A DNA stretch of 64,000 bases, taken from positions 1,989,501 to 2,053,500 of the forward strand of contig NC_012881.1 in the NCBI RefSeq assembly GCF_000023445.1, in the 5' to 3' direction. The position numbers and the translations under genes were made by a program. Below, one piece after another: positions 53,004 to 62,309 of this stretch; the first letter of the stretch is position 1; every line of letters begins with the position of its first letter. The notes below the pieces were generated by a model. It had not been told where the DNA came from and ran no database searches. It saw only the letters and a list, made by a program, of their open reading frames with translations. The DNA is from Maridesulfovibrio salexigens DSM 2638 (GTDB lineage Bacteria; Desulfobacterota; Desulfovibrionia; Desulfovibrionales; Desulfovibrionaceae).

Positions 53004-55574
53004 ATGCGTACTTTCATAAATGCAATTTCCCGTATATTGAGAAATCCTTCTGCTGATGATCGCAATTCCTCAGCACGTTTCCTTGAGCGATGTGAAAATT
53101 TCCGTCTGCTGCTTTCCGCCAATAACAGTGCCCTCAAAAGGATGGCGGAACTGACTGAAGCCTCCCGCAGTGTTAAGCCTGTAGGGATGACCTATATCCG
53201 GGCTGAAAATATCAGGATATCCGCTGATGTGCGCAATATGATTGAGCGGCTATGCCGTATTGCTCCCGGAAGGTACGAGGGACTGAAGGATGCTTTCAAC
53301 AGGATTCTGATGTTGATGAATAAAGAGCTTGCAGCTGATGTTGAGAGGGTTTCCGGGCCAAACATCATCAATCTCCACGAATTGAATTCCGGCCTGATAT
53401 CAGAGGCAGGATCAAAGATGGCTTTGCTGGGTGAGGTGGCATCTATCCCCGGTATTCGCGTTCCCGAAGGTTTTTCTATTACCGCTTCTGCCTTCAGAGT
53501 ATTGTTGTTGGAAACCGGTCTGGGTGAGGAATTAAAAAGGGTGGCCCAGATTTGCGGTGAAGAGAACTATGCAACTCTTAGGGTTTTGGAAAGAAACGTC
53601 CGCGAAGCCATCAGCCTTTGTCAATTTCCTCAGGATCTTGAAAATGAAATTTCCGAAGCAGTAGAGCAACTGGCTGCGGGGCGAAGAGTGTCTCATGCCG
53701 TGCGCAGCAGTGCTCTTTGTGAAGATAGTTTGGAAACAAGTTTTGCAGGACAATTCCATACAGAGCTGGGCGTTGCTGCTGATGAGATAGTGGAGGCGTA
53801 CCGCAATGTAATTGCCAGCATGTATACTGCCTCCGCTGTTACCTATCGCCTGAATCACGGAATACGTGATGATGAGATGGTTATGTGCGTTGGGTGTGTG
53901 GAAATGATTGATGCCGTGGCAGGCGGTGTCGCCTACAGTAGTGATCCTTCAGGTCTTCATGAAGGACAGATAGTTGTTTCAGCTGTGCATGGTCTCCCCA
54001 GCAGTATTGTCGACGGGGTTACCAGAAGTGATCTTTGGCGGTTGGACAAGGATTCTCTTGCAGTAATCTATGAGGAGATAGTTGATCAGGAGTGGGGCCG
54101 CTTTATGGCTTTTGACGGAAGTGTTGCCCGCCGAAGGCTGGAGCCGGATCAAGTGAATCAGCCTGCGATAGATCATGATGTGCTTGTCCGCATAGGCCAG
54201 ACAGTACTGGACCTCGAAGATCATTTTGATTGCCCTCAGGATATGGAATGGGCTTTGACAGGCGATGGGATACTGTATGTTTTGCAATGCCGTCCTTTGG
54301 GAATAATGGCGCAGCAGCATGTACAGGAAAGCGTTAATGACGATCATAAATTTCCAGTCATTGTGGATTCCTGCCAGCCCGCCAGCTCAGGAATCGCATC
54401 AGGAATTACCTACTACATCGAACATGCCCACGACATGATCGATTTCCCCTTCGGGGGAGTCCTCCTTACCAGAGTCGCCGGTCCCGAACTGGCGGCTCTG
54501 CTCCCGGATGCCTCCGCTGTGATAGCTGAATTCGGTAGTTGTACCGGACATCTGGCAAATGTGGCCCGTGAATATGATATTCCCGCTTTGATTGGTGTTC
54601 CCGATGCAGTTGAGAAGTTGAAGGGAGCAGGAGAGGTCATAGTTGACGCTGTGCAGGGCCGCATCCTTTCAGGAAGTCTTGGCAATAATGATAAGCCGCG
54701 CAAAGCCTTTAATACGGAGACTCCGGTACGCAAAGCTCTCTGTTCAGTACTCAAGCTGATTACCCCCCTGACTTTGACCGATCCCCGCAGCCCGGATTTT
54801 CTCCCGGAAAGATGTAAAACCCTGCACGACATAACCCGTTTCTGCCATGAAAAAGCCGTAGCAGAAATGTTTAAAAAGCGTGCCGGAATTGATGATTCCG
54901 CAAGGCAGATGGTGGACGGAGACAGGCTGCAATACTGGATTATTGATCTTGGGGGAGGAGTTTCAGATAACAACGCTTCCAATGATGATGGATACGTGCG
55001 TTTCGAGGATATCCGTTCCAATGCAATGAGGTCCTTGTGGTCCGGAATGACCGGTTTTCCATGGGAAGGGCCACCCGATGTATGTGCTGACGGATTTGCT
55101 TCGGTTCTTTTCGGGGCCACCTGCAATCCGGCTCTGGTTCCGGGAGTTCGCAATAGTATGGGGGAACGCAGCTATTTCATCGTGGGTCGGAATTATTGCA
55201 GCTTACAGTCCCGATTGGGTTTTCATTATTGCACCATTGAAGGCTTTGCCGCTGATGATGCTGAAATGAATTACGTTCTCTTTCAGTTTAAGGGCGGAGC
55301 TGCGGATATGGGCAGGAGGTCTTTGCGATTGCAGTTGGTGGCCGAAATACTGGCGGAGCATGGATTTCATACCTCTGTCCGTGATGATGTGCTGTTTGCC
55401 CGTATGGAAGGTATCTCTTTGGAAATGGCCGAGCGAGGATTAGTTGTCGCCGGATACCTGCTTGTGCAGACCAGGCAGCTGGACATGATCATGAAGGACG
55501 GTGCTGCCGTTGAGAACTACAGGAATAAATTCCGCAGGGAAATTGAAGTCCTGCTCTCCGGGGGTGGAAAATGA
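53004..55574 (+). CDS. PEP-synthase-like phosphotransferase lacking the PEP-binding barrel
   Basis: An 856-residue protein with an N-terminal helical domain (1-125) and a PPDK/PEP-synthase ATP-grasp domain (about 130-435). That domain shows VRSSALCEDSLETSFAGQF (R234 onwards) and PQDMEWALTGDGILYVLQCRP. A swivelling phosphohistidine domain follows with H516 in CTGHLANVAREYDIPAL. The last 300 residues do not show the TIM barrel that binds PEP/pyruvate. This layout, ATP-grasp plus swivel histidine plus an unfamiliar acceptor domain, recalls rifampin phosphotransferase. I infer ATP-driven phosphoryl transfer to an unknown substrate or protein, in a pathway of receivers and kinases. It overlaps the next gene by four bases. 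Confidence 0.8.
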   Translation: MRTFINAISRILRNPSADDRNSSARFLERCENFRLLLSANNSALKRMAELTEASRSVKPVGMTYIRAENIRISADVRNMIERLCRIAPGRYEGLKDAFNRILMLMNKELAADVERVSGPNIINLHELNSGLISEAGSKMALLGEVASIPGIRVPEGFSITASAFRVLLLETGLGEELKRVAQICGEENYATLRVLERNVREAISLCQFPQDLENEISEAVEQLAAGRRVSHAVRSSALCEDSLETSFAGQFHTELGVAADEIVEAYRNVIASMYTASAVTYRLNHGIRDDEMVMCVGCVEMIDAVAGGVAYSSDPSGLHEGQIVVSAVHGLPSSIVDGVTRSDLWRLDKDSLAVIYEEIVDQEWGRFMAFDGSVARRRLEPDQVNQPAIDHDVLVRIGQTVLDLEDHFDCPQDMEWALTGDGILYVLQCRPLGIMAQQHVQESVNDDHKFPVIVDSCQPASSGIASGITYYIEHAHDMIDFPFGGVLLTRVAGPELAALLPDASAVIAEFGSCTGHLANVAREYDIPALIGVPDAVEKLKGAGEVIVDAVQGRILSGSLGNNDKPRKAFNTETPVRKALCSVLKLITPLTLTDPRSPDFLPERCKTLHDITRFCHEKAVAEMFKKRAGIDDSARQMVDGDRLQYWIIDLGGGVSDNNASNDDGYVRFEDIRSNAMRSLWSGMTGFPWEGPPDVCADGFASVLFGATCNPALVPGVRNSMGERSYFIVGRNYCSLQSRLGFHYCTIEGFAADDAEMNYVLFQFKGGAADMGRRSLRLQLVAEILAEHGFHTSVRDDVLFARMEGISLEMAERGLVVAGYLLVQTRQLDMIMKDGAAVENYRNKFRREIEVLLSGGGK

Positions 55575-57253
55575 AGGCTTTCCACTATCTTCAGCTAAAA
55601 TGGAAATTGACTGCAACAGCTCTGTCTTTTTCGCTTATCCCCTTATTTCTGTTAGGTTTTGTCCTGCACGGTCAGTTCAGTGAATCTTATGAGGATAAGT
55701 TACGCAGCAATTTACGGCTGACTGTACTCAATAAGGCTGATGCCATTGATATGTTCCTGGAGGAACGTGTCGTTCAGTTACAGAACATCGCCAATACCAA
55801 CTTCTTTTCTGAAATTTCAAATCAGGAAAAGCTGAATAGTCTTTTTGATGCCATTTACAGCACATCGAATTCCTTCATCGATCTTGGCGTTTTCGATCAG
55901 CAGGGCAATCACGTTGCCTATTGCGGGCCTTACGATTTGAAGAACATCAACTATCAGGATCAGCGCTGGTTTAATCAGGCCATGCTTAAAGGGGTTTTCA
56001 TCAGTGATGTTTTCATGGGCTACAGGAATTTTCCGCATTTTGTAATAGCCGTTAAGCGCAGGGAACAGGGGCGGACATGGATACTGCGCGCTACCATTGA
56101 CTCAGATGTATTCAATTCATTGGTAAGTAATGTTCGGACAGGTCAACTAGGCGATGCTTATCTGATCAATTCCAACCTGTTGCTGCAAACATCATCCAGA
56201 CGCGGCGGAGATGTTCTTTCCAAAGCAATCCTTCCTGAGTTTTCCCCCGGCGGCAACGTAGAGATAATCAAATGGAATGATCACGGAACCCGAATGGTGG
56301 CCGGGATAATGCAATTAAACATGGTTGATTGGAGCCTCGTTGTTCTTGAGAATCCTGAGGAGGAGCTTTCTCCGGTCATTCGGGACCAGTCACTTGTATT
56401 TGTCCTGCTTTTTGTCTGCGCCCTGATGATTTCCATCGGGACATATTTCGTTATTACTTCCATTGTCCGCAAATTGATGACTGCGGATAAAGAAAAATCT
56501 CTTATGGATGCCACGGTCATGCAATCCTCCAAGATGGCTTCACTTGGAAAGATGGCAGCCGGAGTAGCGCATGAAGTCAATAATCCTCTTTCCATTATCA
56601 GGGAAAGTGCCGGATGGATCAGGGACATGATTTCCGATGGCGGTTTTGAAGGGGTTAAAGATCTTCCGAATCTGGAAGAGGCTCTTGGGGATATTGAACG
56701 CCATGTGGAACGGGCCCGTTCTGTAACACACAGAATGCTTGGTTTCGCGCGCAGTATGGAACCGGCGCAGGATGATGTCGATCTTAATCAACTGGTCCGG
56801 GAGACCGTTTCATTTCTCGATAATGAAATTTTATACCGGACTATCTGGGTCTCCTACGATCTCAGTCCGGACCTTCCTTCTATTTCTACTGATTTCAATC
56901 AGGTTCAGCAGGTTGTTTTGAACCTCATGGAGAATGCAATTGATGCCGTAGGAAATGACGGCTCAATCAAGCTTTCAACCCGTAGTAACGGTGATTTTGT
57001 CGAGCTTGAGATTGCTGATTCTGGTCCGGGAATCCCGCCGGAGCTTCTCAGTAAGGTCTTTGATCCTTTCTTTACCACCAAGTCAGCCGGGGAAGGCACC
57101 GGATTAGGACTTTCCATCATTTATACGATCCTCAAAAGAGTTGGAGGAAGCGTTAAGGCCAGAAATCTGCCTGAAGGCGGAGCTCAATTCATTGTGCGGT
57201 TGCCGCTGGTGAATAGGAATACCTACATACAGGAGGAAGTATGTCCAGAATAA
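55571..57253 (+). CDS. Membrane sensor histidine kinase (dCache)
   Basis: A 560-residue kinase: TM1 (TALSFSLIPLFLLGFVL), a periplasmic double-Cache domain (LGVFDQQGNHVAYCG, YQDQRWFNQAMLKGVF, GDAYLINSNLLLQTSS), TM2 (LVFVLLFVCALMISIGTYF), and a cytoplasmic HisKA/HATPase core with H334 in AHEVNNPLS and the G1/G2 boxes DSGPGIP and GTGLGLS. The Cache layout is very like that of the kinase at 43453, so both may detect the same class of ligand. It overlaps the upstream PEP-synthase-like gene by 4 bases and the downstream receiver by 13. Confidence 0.92.
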   Translation: MKAFHYLQLKWKLTATALSFSLIPLFLLGFVLHGQFSESYEDKLRSNLRLTVLNKADAIDMFLEERVVQLQNIANTNFFSEISNQEKLNSLFDAIYSTSNSFIDLGVFDQQGNHVAYCGPYDLKNINYQDQRWFNQAMLKGVFISDVFMGYRNFPHFVIAVKRREQGRTWILRATIDSDVFNSLVSNVRTGQLGDAYLINSNLLLQTSSRRGGDVLSKAILPEFSPGGNVEIIKWNDHGTRMVAGIMQLNMVDWSLVVLENPEEELSPVIRDQSLVFVLLFVCALMISIGTYFVITSIVRKLMTADKEKSLMDATVMQSSKMASLGKMAAGVAHEVNNPLSIIRESAGWIRDMISDGGFEGVKDLPNLEEALGDIERHVERARSVTHRMLGFARSMEPAQDDVDLNQLVRETVSFLDNEILYRTIWVSYDLSPDLPSISTDFNQVQQVVLNLMENAIDAVGNDGSIKLSTRSNGDFVELEIADSGPGIPPELLSKVFDPFFTTKSAGEGTGLGLSIIYTILKRVGGSVKARNLPEGGAQFIVRLPLVNRNTYIQEEVCPE

Positions 57254-57654
57254 AGCTGCTTGTGGTGGATGACGAGGCTGATTTCTTGAAACTGGTCAAA
57301 AGAAGACTTGAAAGAAGGAATTTTGATGTTGAAGTGGCTTCCGGTGGTGCTGAGGCTTTGCATTTTCTTTCCGCCAATCCTGTGGATGTAGTCATTCTTG
57401 ATGTGAGGATGCCCGGTATGAGCGGCATGGATGCTCTGAAGCATATGCGCCGCAAGCATAGTGAAGTGGAAGTGATCATGCTCACGGGCCATAGCTCGGT
57501 TGCTTCCGGATTGGAGGGAATAAGCCACGGGGCCTACGATTACATTCTTAAACCCTTTGAAATCGATGATCTTATCGAAAGGATTCGGAGCGCTCATGAG
57601 CATGCAGTACTTAGGCGTGAAGGCGGAGGCGGGAATGTCAGCTCTGGAAGTTAG
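57241..57654 (+). CDS. Stand-alone receiver-domain response regulator
   Basis: A 137-residue receiver with VDDEAD (9-14), D54 in VILDVRMPGMSG, MLTGHSS, and ILKPFEIDD, and a glycine-rich C-terminal tail with no output domain. The start lies inside the end of the kinase gene at 55571, so it is most likely that kinase's direct partner; the following kinase gene starts inside its 3' end. Confidence 0.92.
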   Translation: MSRIKLLVVDDEADFLKLVKRRLERRNFDVEVASGGAEALHFLSANPVDVVILDVRMPGMSGMDALKHMRRKHSEVEVIMLTGHSSVASGLEGISHGAYDYILKPFEIDDLIERIRSAHEHAVLRREGGGGNVSSGS

Positions 57655-58549
57655 AGATCTTAATCTGCTACGGCATGTTTTCTTAGGTCTTGCATTGATT
57701 GGCGTTGCAGGATCGTTGATCAATGCAGGGTACGGCACCTGCGTTGAGATTATAGCTGCTGTGGCAGGTTTTTCGTTGCTTGGGTTTATTTTGCAGGAAT
57801 TGCGGCGTGCGAGGCGTAAAAGTCTTGAGCTGGAAGGTCAGCTTGTTCAGCTCAAGCGTATGAATTCTTTTGACGAGATGTCTGCCGGGATAGCCCATGA
57901 AATTAACAATCCTCTGAATATAATCATGCAAGAGGCTGAAATTATAAGGGTTAACATTGAATTTTCAGAGAGTTGCCTGCTCACAGACGAGATTGATGAG
58001 AGTATTGGGGTCATCAGGGCGCAGGTAAGACGGTGTTCGGAAGTTACTCGTAAACTGCTGGATATGGGGCGAAAAAGACTGCCTGTAACCCAGCAGGTGG
58101 ACATCAATAAATTACTGAAGGGAATGCTCGCGCTGGTGGATGAAGAAGTGGGCGGTAAGAAAATAAAAGTTGTCCGGGACATTCCTTCCGGTGCGCTTTC
58201 AGTCAATACAGATCCTCCGCTGCTGCGGCAGGTTTTCTTGAATCTCCTTAAAAATGCAATTCAGGCTGTCGGCCATAGGGGGGAGATTGTCATTTCCAGC
58301 AGGCGGGAAGGCGGAAAGGTTGTTGTCCGTGTTGCGGATAACGGTGTCGGAATAGCTGAAGATAAACTTCCTCATATATTTACTCCCTTTTTCACGACCA
58401 AAAGTCCTGAAGAAGGGACAGGAATCGGTCTCGCCGTAAGTCTTCGTATTATCAATCAACTGGGAGGAACCATCGATGTAGAGTCTTCTGTCGGCAAGGG
58501 GACAGTCTTTTCGGTGGCGATTCCCGTAAATGGAGCAAGGTCGTCATGA
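57635..58549 (+). CDS. Histidine kinase with short membrane anchor, no periplasmic sensor
   Basis: A 304-residue kinase. Two close N-terminal hydrophobic helices (LRHVFLGLALIGVAGSLI and IIAAVAGFSLLGFIL) form an anchor with almost no periplasmic loop. HisKA follows, with H88 in AHEINNPLN, and a HATPase with NLLKNAIQAV, DNGVGI and GTGIGLAV. The ATG at 57635 has ggagg five bases upstream; an in-frame ATG at 57557 would lie further inside the receiver gene. With no sensor of its own it may be driven by a membrane partner or act as a relay kinase. It overlaps the receivers on both sides. Confidence 0.88.
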   Translation: MSALEVRDLNLLRHVFLGLALIGVAGSLINAGYGTCVEIIAAVAGFSLLGFILQELRRARRKSLELEGQLVQLKRMNSFDEMSAGIAHEINNPLNIIMQEAEIIRVNIEFSESCLLTDEIDESIGVIRAQVRRCSEVTRKLLDMGRKRLPVTQQVDINKLLKGMLALVDEEVGGKKIKVVRDIPSGALSVNTDPPLLRQVFLNLLKNAIQAVGHRGEIVISSRREGGKVVVRVADNGVGIAEDKLPHIFTPFFTTKSPEEGTGIGLAVSLRIINQLGGTIDVESSVGKGTVFSVAIPVNGARSS

Positions 58550-58971
58550 ACAGCAAAGGACGGATTCTGATTGTCGATGATGAGGATCGGTTCAGGGAAA
58601 GTCTGAAACGTATTCTTGAGAAGTTCGGATTTGATGCTGTGGCCGTTGCTGACGGAATGGCTGCCCTGCATGTGCTTGAAAGGGGGGAGGTGGATGTTGT
58701 CCTGTTGGACAGCAATATGCCTAACCTTCCGGGAGAGGATGTTTTCACGATTATTAAAAAACATGGAATCGCTGTGGAAATAATTCTCCTGACGGGTTTT
58801 CCGATCATTGAAAATGCTCTCAAGATGATGCGCAACGGCGTATTTGATTATCTGGCAAAGCCGGTGTCAATCGAGCAGCTTTTATCTGTGATCGGGTTGG
58901 CGGTGGAAAACAAGCGGATCAGGAATTGGGATACGGGTGCTGTAGATATTCTCAACAATAATGTTGACTGA
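58546..58971 (+). CDS. Stand-alone receiver-domain response regulator
   Basis: A 141-residue receiver: VDDED (10-14), D55 in VLLDSNMPNLPG, LLTGFPI in place of the usual TGH, and LAKPVSIEQ. There is no output domain. It is the last gene of the operon and overlaps the short-anchored kinase gene by four bases, so it is that kinase's likely partner. Confidence 0.9.
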   Translation: MNSKGRILIVDDEDRFRESLKRILEKFGFDAVAVADGMAALHVLERGEVDVVLLDSNMPNLPGEDVFTIIKKHGIAVEIILLTGFPIIENALKMMRNGVFDYLAKPVSIEQLLSVIGLAVENKRIRNWDTGAVDILNNNVD

Positions 58972-59023
58972 CGTTGTCCTTTTTCCCGGTTAAACAACGT
59001 AAAGTATGGCGCATGGAGTCATT

Positions 59024-60994
59024 ATGAGTATCAAAGCAAAATTAATGTTGGTGTTTATGACATCATTTTTGGGCCTTGTTGCTATTTTCGGCGTTAACTA
59101 TTGGGGTGACAGGGTCATTGAAAACAGCCGTAAGGTTGAGATGCTTGCAAATGAAGGGGTTGAATTGTTTCTGCAAGCGAGGAGGCAGGAGAAGAATTTC
59201 CTGTTGCGTATGGATTCTTCGTCTTTTGAAAAGGCCATTAAGCATGCGGATGATTCTGTAAAGAAAGTGAAAGAGGTTGAGGCCCTTTCATTTGAATTGA
59301 AAGAGCCCTGCGTCAAGGTTGTTAGCTTTATTGATGCCTATAAGAAATATCTGACTGAAGTGCATAATCACTATGTATCAAAAGGTCTTACCATGAATGA
59401 AGGGCTGCGTTGGAATTTCATTAATGCGGCAAGAAACATGGAGGAAGCTTTCAAGGAAGGCACAATCAATTCCGAATTGTTGATTCTTGTCCTTCAGATG
59501 CGCAGACAGGAGAAGAACTATATAATTCGCGGTGGTGAAACCCCGGTTAAGCGTGTTGATTCCATGATCTTGCGGATCAGGGATGAGGTGCGTGCTGCCT
59601 TTCCCGAAGAGCGTGCCAAGACTCTGCTGACTGCTCTGGATGATTACAGCGAAGCCTTTCATGAATACATTGCGCTGGAGAATTCCATAATCAAGCTTAA
59701 GGCCGAGCTCATTATGTCCGCTCGGGCTGTAGAACCTTTATATGATAAAATTCTGACGATCAGTTCCGAAAGATTGGAGCATGATTCTGCCGTAATCGGA
59801 TACACGGTTATAGCGATAGAAGTCGCTGTAGGAGTTGCGGTCCTGTTCATATTGCTCTGGGTCATGCTAACGGTTTCATCTTCGTTGAAAAGGCTAGGAG
59901 GGTACGCCAAGTCCGTGGCTGGCGGAGATCTAGACTGCGAGCCGGAAGGACGGTTTGCTGCCGAATTGCAGGAACTGCGTGATGTGCTGGTCGGTATGGT
60001 CGGGCAACTCAAGGCTGGAATTGATGAAGCCCGTGCTCTCGAACAGGATGCCGTAAATCAGGCCGCTCTTGCGGAGAAAGCCAGAGATGAGGCAGTTGAG
60101 CAGCAGAACTATACCTTATCGCTCATGGAGAAAATTACCGGAGCATCCGCCCGGGCCGAAGCAATTGTTCTCAGGCTGACCGAGGCTTCCGCTGATTTAA
60201 AAATCAGGACTCAAGCAATTGCAGACGGGGCTTTAGAGCAGCAGGGGCACATGAATGCTTCAGCAACTGCCGTAGAGCAAATGCATATTACCGCCAGAGA
60301 AGTTGCGGAAAACGCGGAGGGGGTTTCTTCCACCGCTAATGATGCCAGAAAAGAAGCCGGTGGCGGAATTGAAGTAGTATTTAAGGCCAGAGATGCCATG
60401 AGTATGGTTTCCGGGACGGTTTCAAGCCTAGAGACCGATATGGTCAGCCTCGGAACCGAGATCGAATCTATAGGTGAAGTTGTCGGCGTAATTAATGAGA
60501 TAGCCGATCAGACAAACCTGCTGGCCCTTAACGCCGCTATTGAAGCTGCCCGTGCCGGGGAAGCTGGAAAAGGATTTGCTGTAGTAGCTGACGAAGTTCG
60601 CAAGCTCGCCGAAAAGACTATGGTTGCTACTAAAGAAGTGGATAAATGCATTTCCAGCATTCAGGACCGGACTCACGAAAATATTGAGGGAGTCAAGAAA
60701 GCTCTCGCCTTTGCGTGTTCGGCTGATAGTGAGGTTAATAATTCCGTGGATGTATTCAAGCATATTCAGGGGTTGTCTGATCATGTGGCTGAAAAAATCG
60801 AAGGTATAGCACTCGCAGCCACCCAGCAGTCTGTAGCATCCAAAGATATTGAGAAAACGGTTTCACATATAGCTCAGCTGGCAGAAGGTTCAACTGACAG
60901 CGCACAGCAGTCAGCATGCTCAATTGCCGACCTAGCAATGATGGCAGAAGAGTTACAGGATGCCATTGTGCAGCTTAATTCCGGTAGTAATTAG
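59024..60994 (+). CDS. Methyl-accepting chemotaxis protein with HBM sensor
   Basis: A 656-residue chemoreceptor. TM1 ([18 protein letters not shown]) precedes a long all-helical periplasmic sensor with two repeated RRQEKNFLL / RRQEKNYII motifs, the signature of the helical bimodular (HBM) domain. TM2 and a HAMP domain follow. The signalling hairpin tip is [20 protein letters not shown] then [15 protein letters not shown], well conserved. HBM receptors such as McpS respond to organic acids, which would fit the dicarboxylate-type carrier upstream. The start at 59024 has ggag upstream; an in-frame ATG exists at 59006. Whether it is cotranscribed with the operon is uncertain (52-base gap). Confidence 0.92.
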   Translation: MSIKAKLMLVFMTSFLGLVAIFGVNYWGDRVIENSRKVEMLANEGVELFLQARRQEKNFLLRMDSSSFEKAIKHADDSVKKVKEVEALSFELKEPCVKVVSFIDAYKKYLTEVHNHYVSKGLTMNEGLRWNFINAARNMEEAFKEGTINSELLILVLQMRRQEKNYIIRGGETPVKRVDSMILRIRDEVRAAFPEERAKTLLTALDDYSEAFHEYIALENSIIKLKAELIMSARAVEPLYDKILTISSERLEHDSAVIGYTVIAIEVAVGVAVLFILLWVMLTVSSSLKRLGGYAKSVAGGDLDCEPEGRFAAELQELRDVLVGMVGQLKAGIDEARALEQDAVNQAALAEKARDEAVEQQNYTLSLMEKITGASARAEAIVLRLTEASADLKIRTQAIADGALEQQGHMNASATAVEQMHITAREVAENAEGVSSTANDARKEAGGGIEVVFKARDAMSMVSGTVSSLETDMVSLGTEIESIGEVVGVINEIADQTNLLALNAAIEAARAGEAGKGFAVVADEVRKLAEKTMVATKEVDKCISSIQDRTHENIEGVKKALAFACSADSEVNNSVDVFKHIQGLSDHVAEKIEGIALAATQQSVASKDIEKTVSHIAQLAEGSTDSAQQSACSIADLAMMAEELQDAIVQLNSGSN

Positions 60995-61058
60995 GTATAT
61001 CCGTACTCAAATAGAATTATGGGTTAGTTTTACAAGAGTTGACGTATAGAAATTGAAG

Positions 61059-61096
61059 CAGCCCTTGCTATTCAATGGAATAGCAAGGGCTGTTTT
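61059..61096 (+). terminator. Rho-independent terminator after the chemoreceptor gene
   Basis: A perfect 14-bp stem (61059-61072 with 61079-61092), loop caatgg, then TTTT. Confidence 0.88.
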
Positions 61097-61199
61097 GGGT
61101 GGTTGTGGGGGATATCGAATTAATAGTGTATGGTCTCGAGATTTTTTTATATTAATATCTCTAGGGCTCACTCTTGGAGGGTGATCCCTTGGGGGAATG

Positions 61200-62294
61200 C
61201 TAATTAAAAATAGTTGCGTGTTGTCTTAAAGATTCCACAACATCTTTGCATTTTTGATTAACACTATCAAAGTCCATGTAAGGCACGTAGTATTGTTCCA
61301 GTTCGGAATGAGTGTTCTTTGCATACAGCAGACTTTCTATCGCATCACCAAGGATTTCTTCGTATCTTTGCTTGGCAGAGCTGATCTCGCTTTTTTCAGC
61401 TCTAGTTAATGTGTTCGCGCAATCAGCCAAATTGTATGTTGTCATAGGATTGTTTGCAGGCATCAGATCGGGCTGAACAGTAACCATTATTTCAGCCTCA
61501 GGAATATGAATGTGTTCAATAATTGTTGGGTCTATTGGCTTATGATAATATTCAACCACAAGGTTTTTTAACTGCGCTTTTTTTCCTATCTGCTTCATTA
61601 ATGTGCTTCGTCCTGACCCCGGTTCCCCTATAAGGCCGATTATTTGTGTGTTGTTGTGTACGATCGTGTCGGCTAAATGCTCTTCGCCAAATGGAGTAAT
61701 GGAAGACACAAAGCAATTACGTTCCGAACCAAATCGTTCCATTTTTTCCGCTGCTGGTAAAAAGGAGCATATGTCCTGTTCAATGATATTCATTTTGGAA
61801 GGATTGAGCGCTGAAGAACTTATTATTTCAGCATTTGCTAACAAAAGACGTGCTGCCTTAAGTTGGTTGTAAACCTTGTGAAATTGGCCTTCTGCCATTG
61901 AGTTGATTTCAATAATTTCTTTGCGGTGCTTGCGAATTCCCTCTACATCCCAGTAGTCTCCAAGATTTAGGATCTCATCAACAGCTCCGGGGTTGCGCGG
62001 GTCATATACGTGATGACCGGTTGCCGCTACAACAATGGATTTAATTTCAGGGATGGTAACAGCGTCATATGATTCTGGGTCAAGTGAGCAATGTTGATAT
62101 TCCAAATCGTATCCTTCTTTGGTGAAAGCGTCCCCTATCTGTTTGATAAAAGTCGATTTCCCGGTTCCCGGACCTCCTTTGACAATAACCATTTTTGCAT
62201 TGTCCATATCTGGTAAAAAATTAAAAAAAGAATGAAATCCTTCTGCTGAATTACAACCAAAAAAGCATCGCGAGGTGTGAGTTTTGTTTTCCAT
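61200..62294 (-). CDS. Tandem P-loop NTPase
   Basis: A 364-residue protein made of two related halves, each opening with a Walker A motif: GGPGTGKST (about 40-48) and GEPGSGRST (about 224-232). The text after each is also parallel (FIKQIGDAF / LMKQIGKKA; LEYQHCSLDP / VVEYYHKPIDP; IPEIKSIVV / HIPEAEIMV). This duplicated layout is seen in an uncharacterised ATPase family common in clostridia. Possible Walker B aspartates are not obvious. It follows the FAD oxidoreductase gene by 15 bases, so the two are cotranscribed. Function unknown. Confidence 0.78.
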   Translation of the reverse strand: MENKTHTSRCFFGCNSAEGFHSFFNFLPDMDNAKMVIVKGGPGTGKSTFIKQIGDAFTKEGYDLEYQHCSLDPESYDAVTIPEIKSIVVAATGHHVYDPRNPGAVDEILNLGDYWDVEGIRKHRKEIIEINSMAEGQFHKVYNQLKAARLLLANAEIISSSALNPSKMNIIEQDICSFLPAAEKMERFGSERNCFVSSITPFGEEHLADTIVHNNTQIIGLIGEPGSGRSTLMKQIGKKAQLKNLVVEYYHKPIDPTIIEHIHIPEAEIMVTVQPDLMPANNPMTTYNLADCANTLTRAEKSEISSAKQRYEEILGDAIESLLYAKNTHSELEQYYVPYMDFDSVNQKCKDVVESLRQHATIFN

Positions 62295-62309
62295 GATTTA
62301 CTCCTTTCG

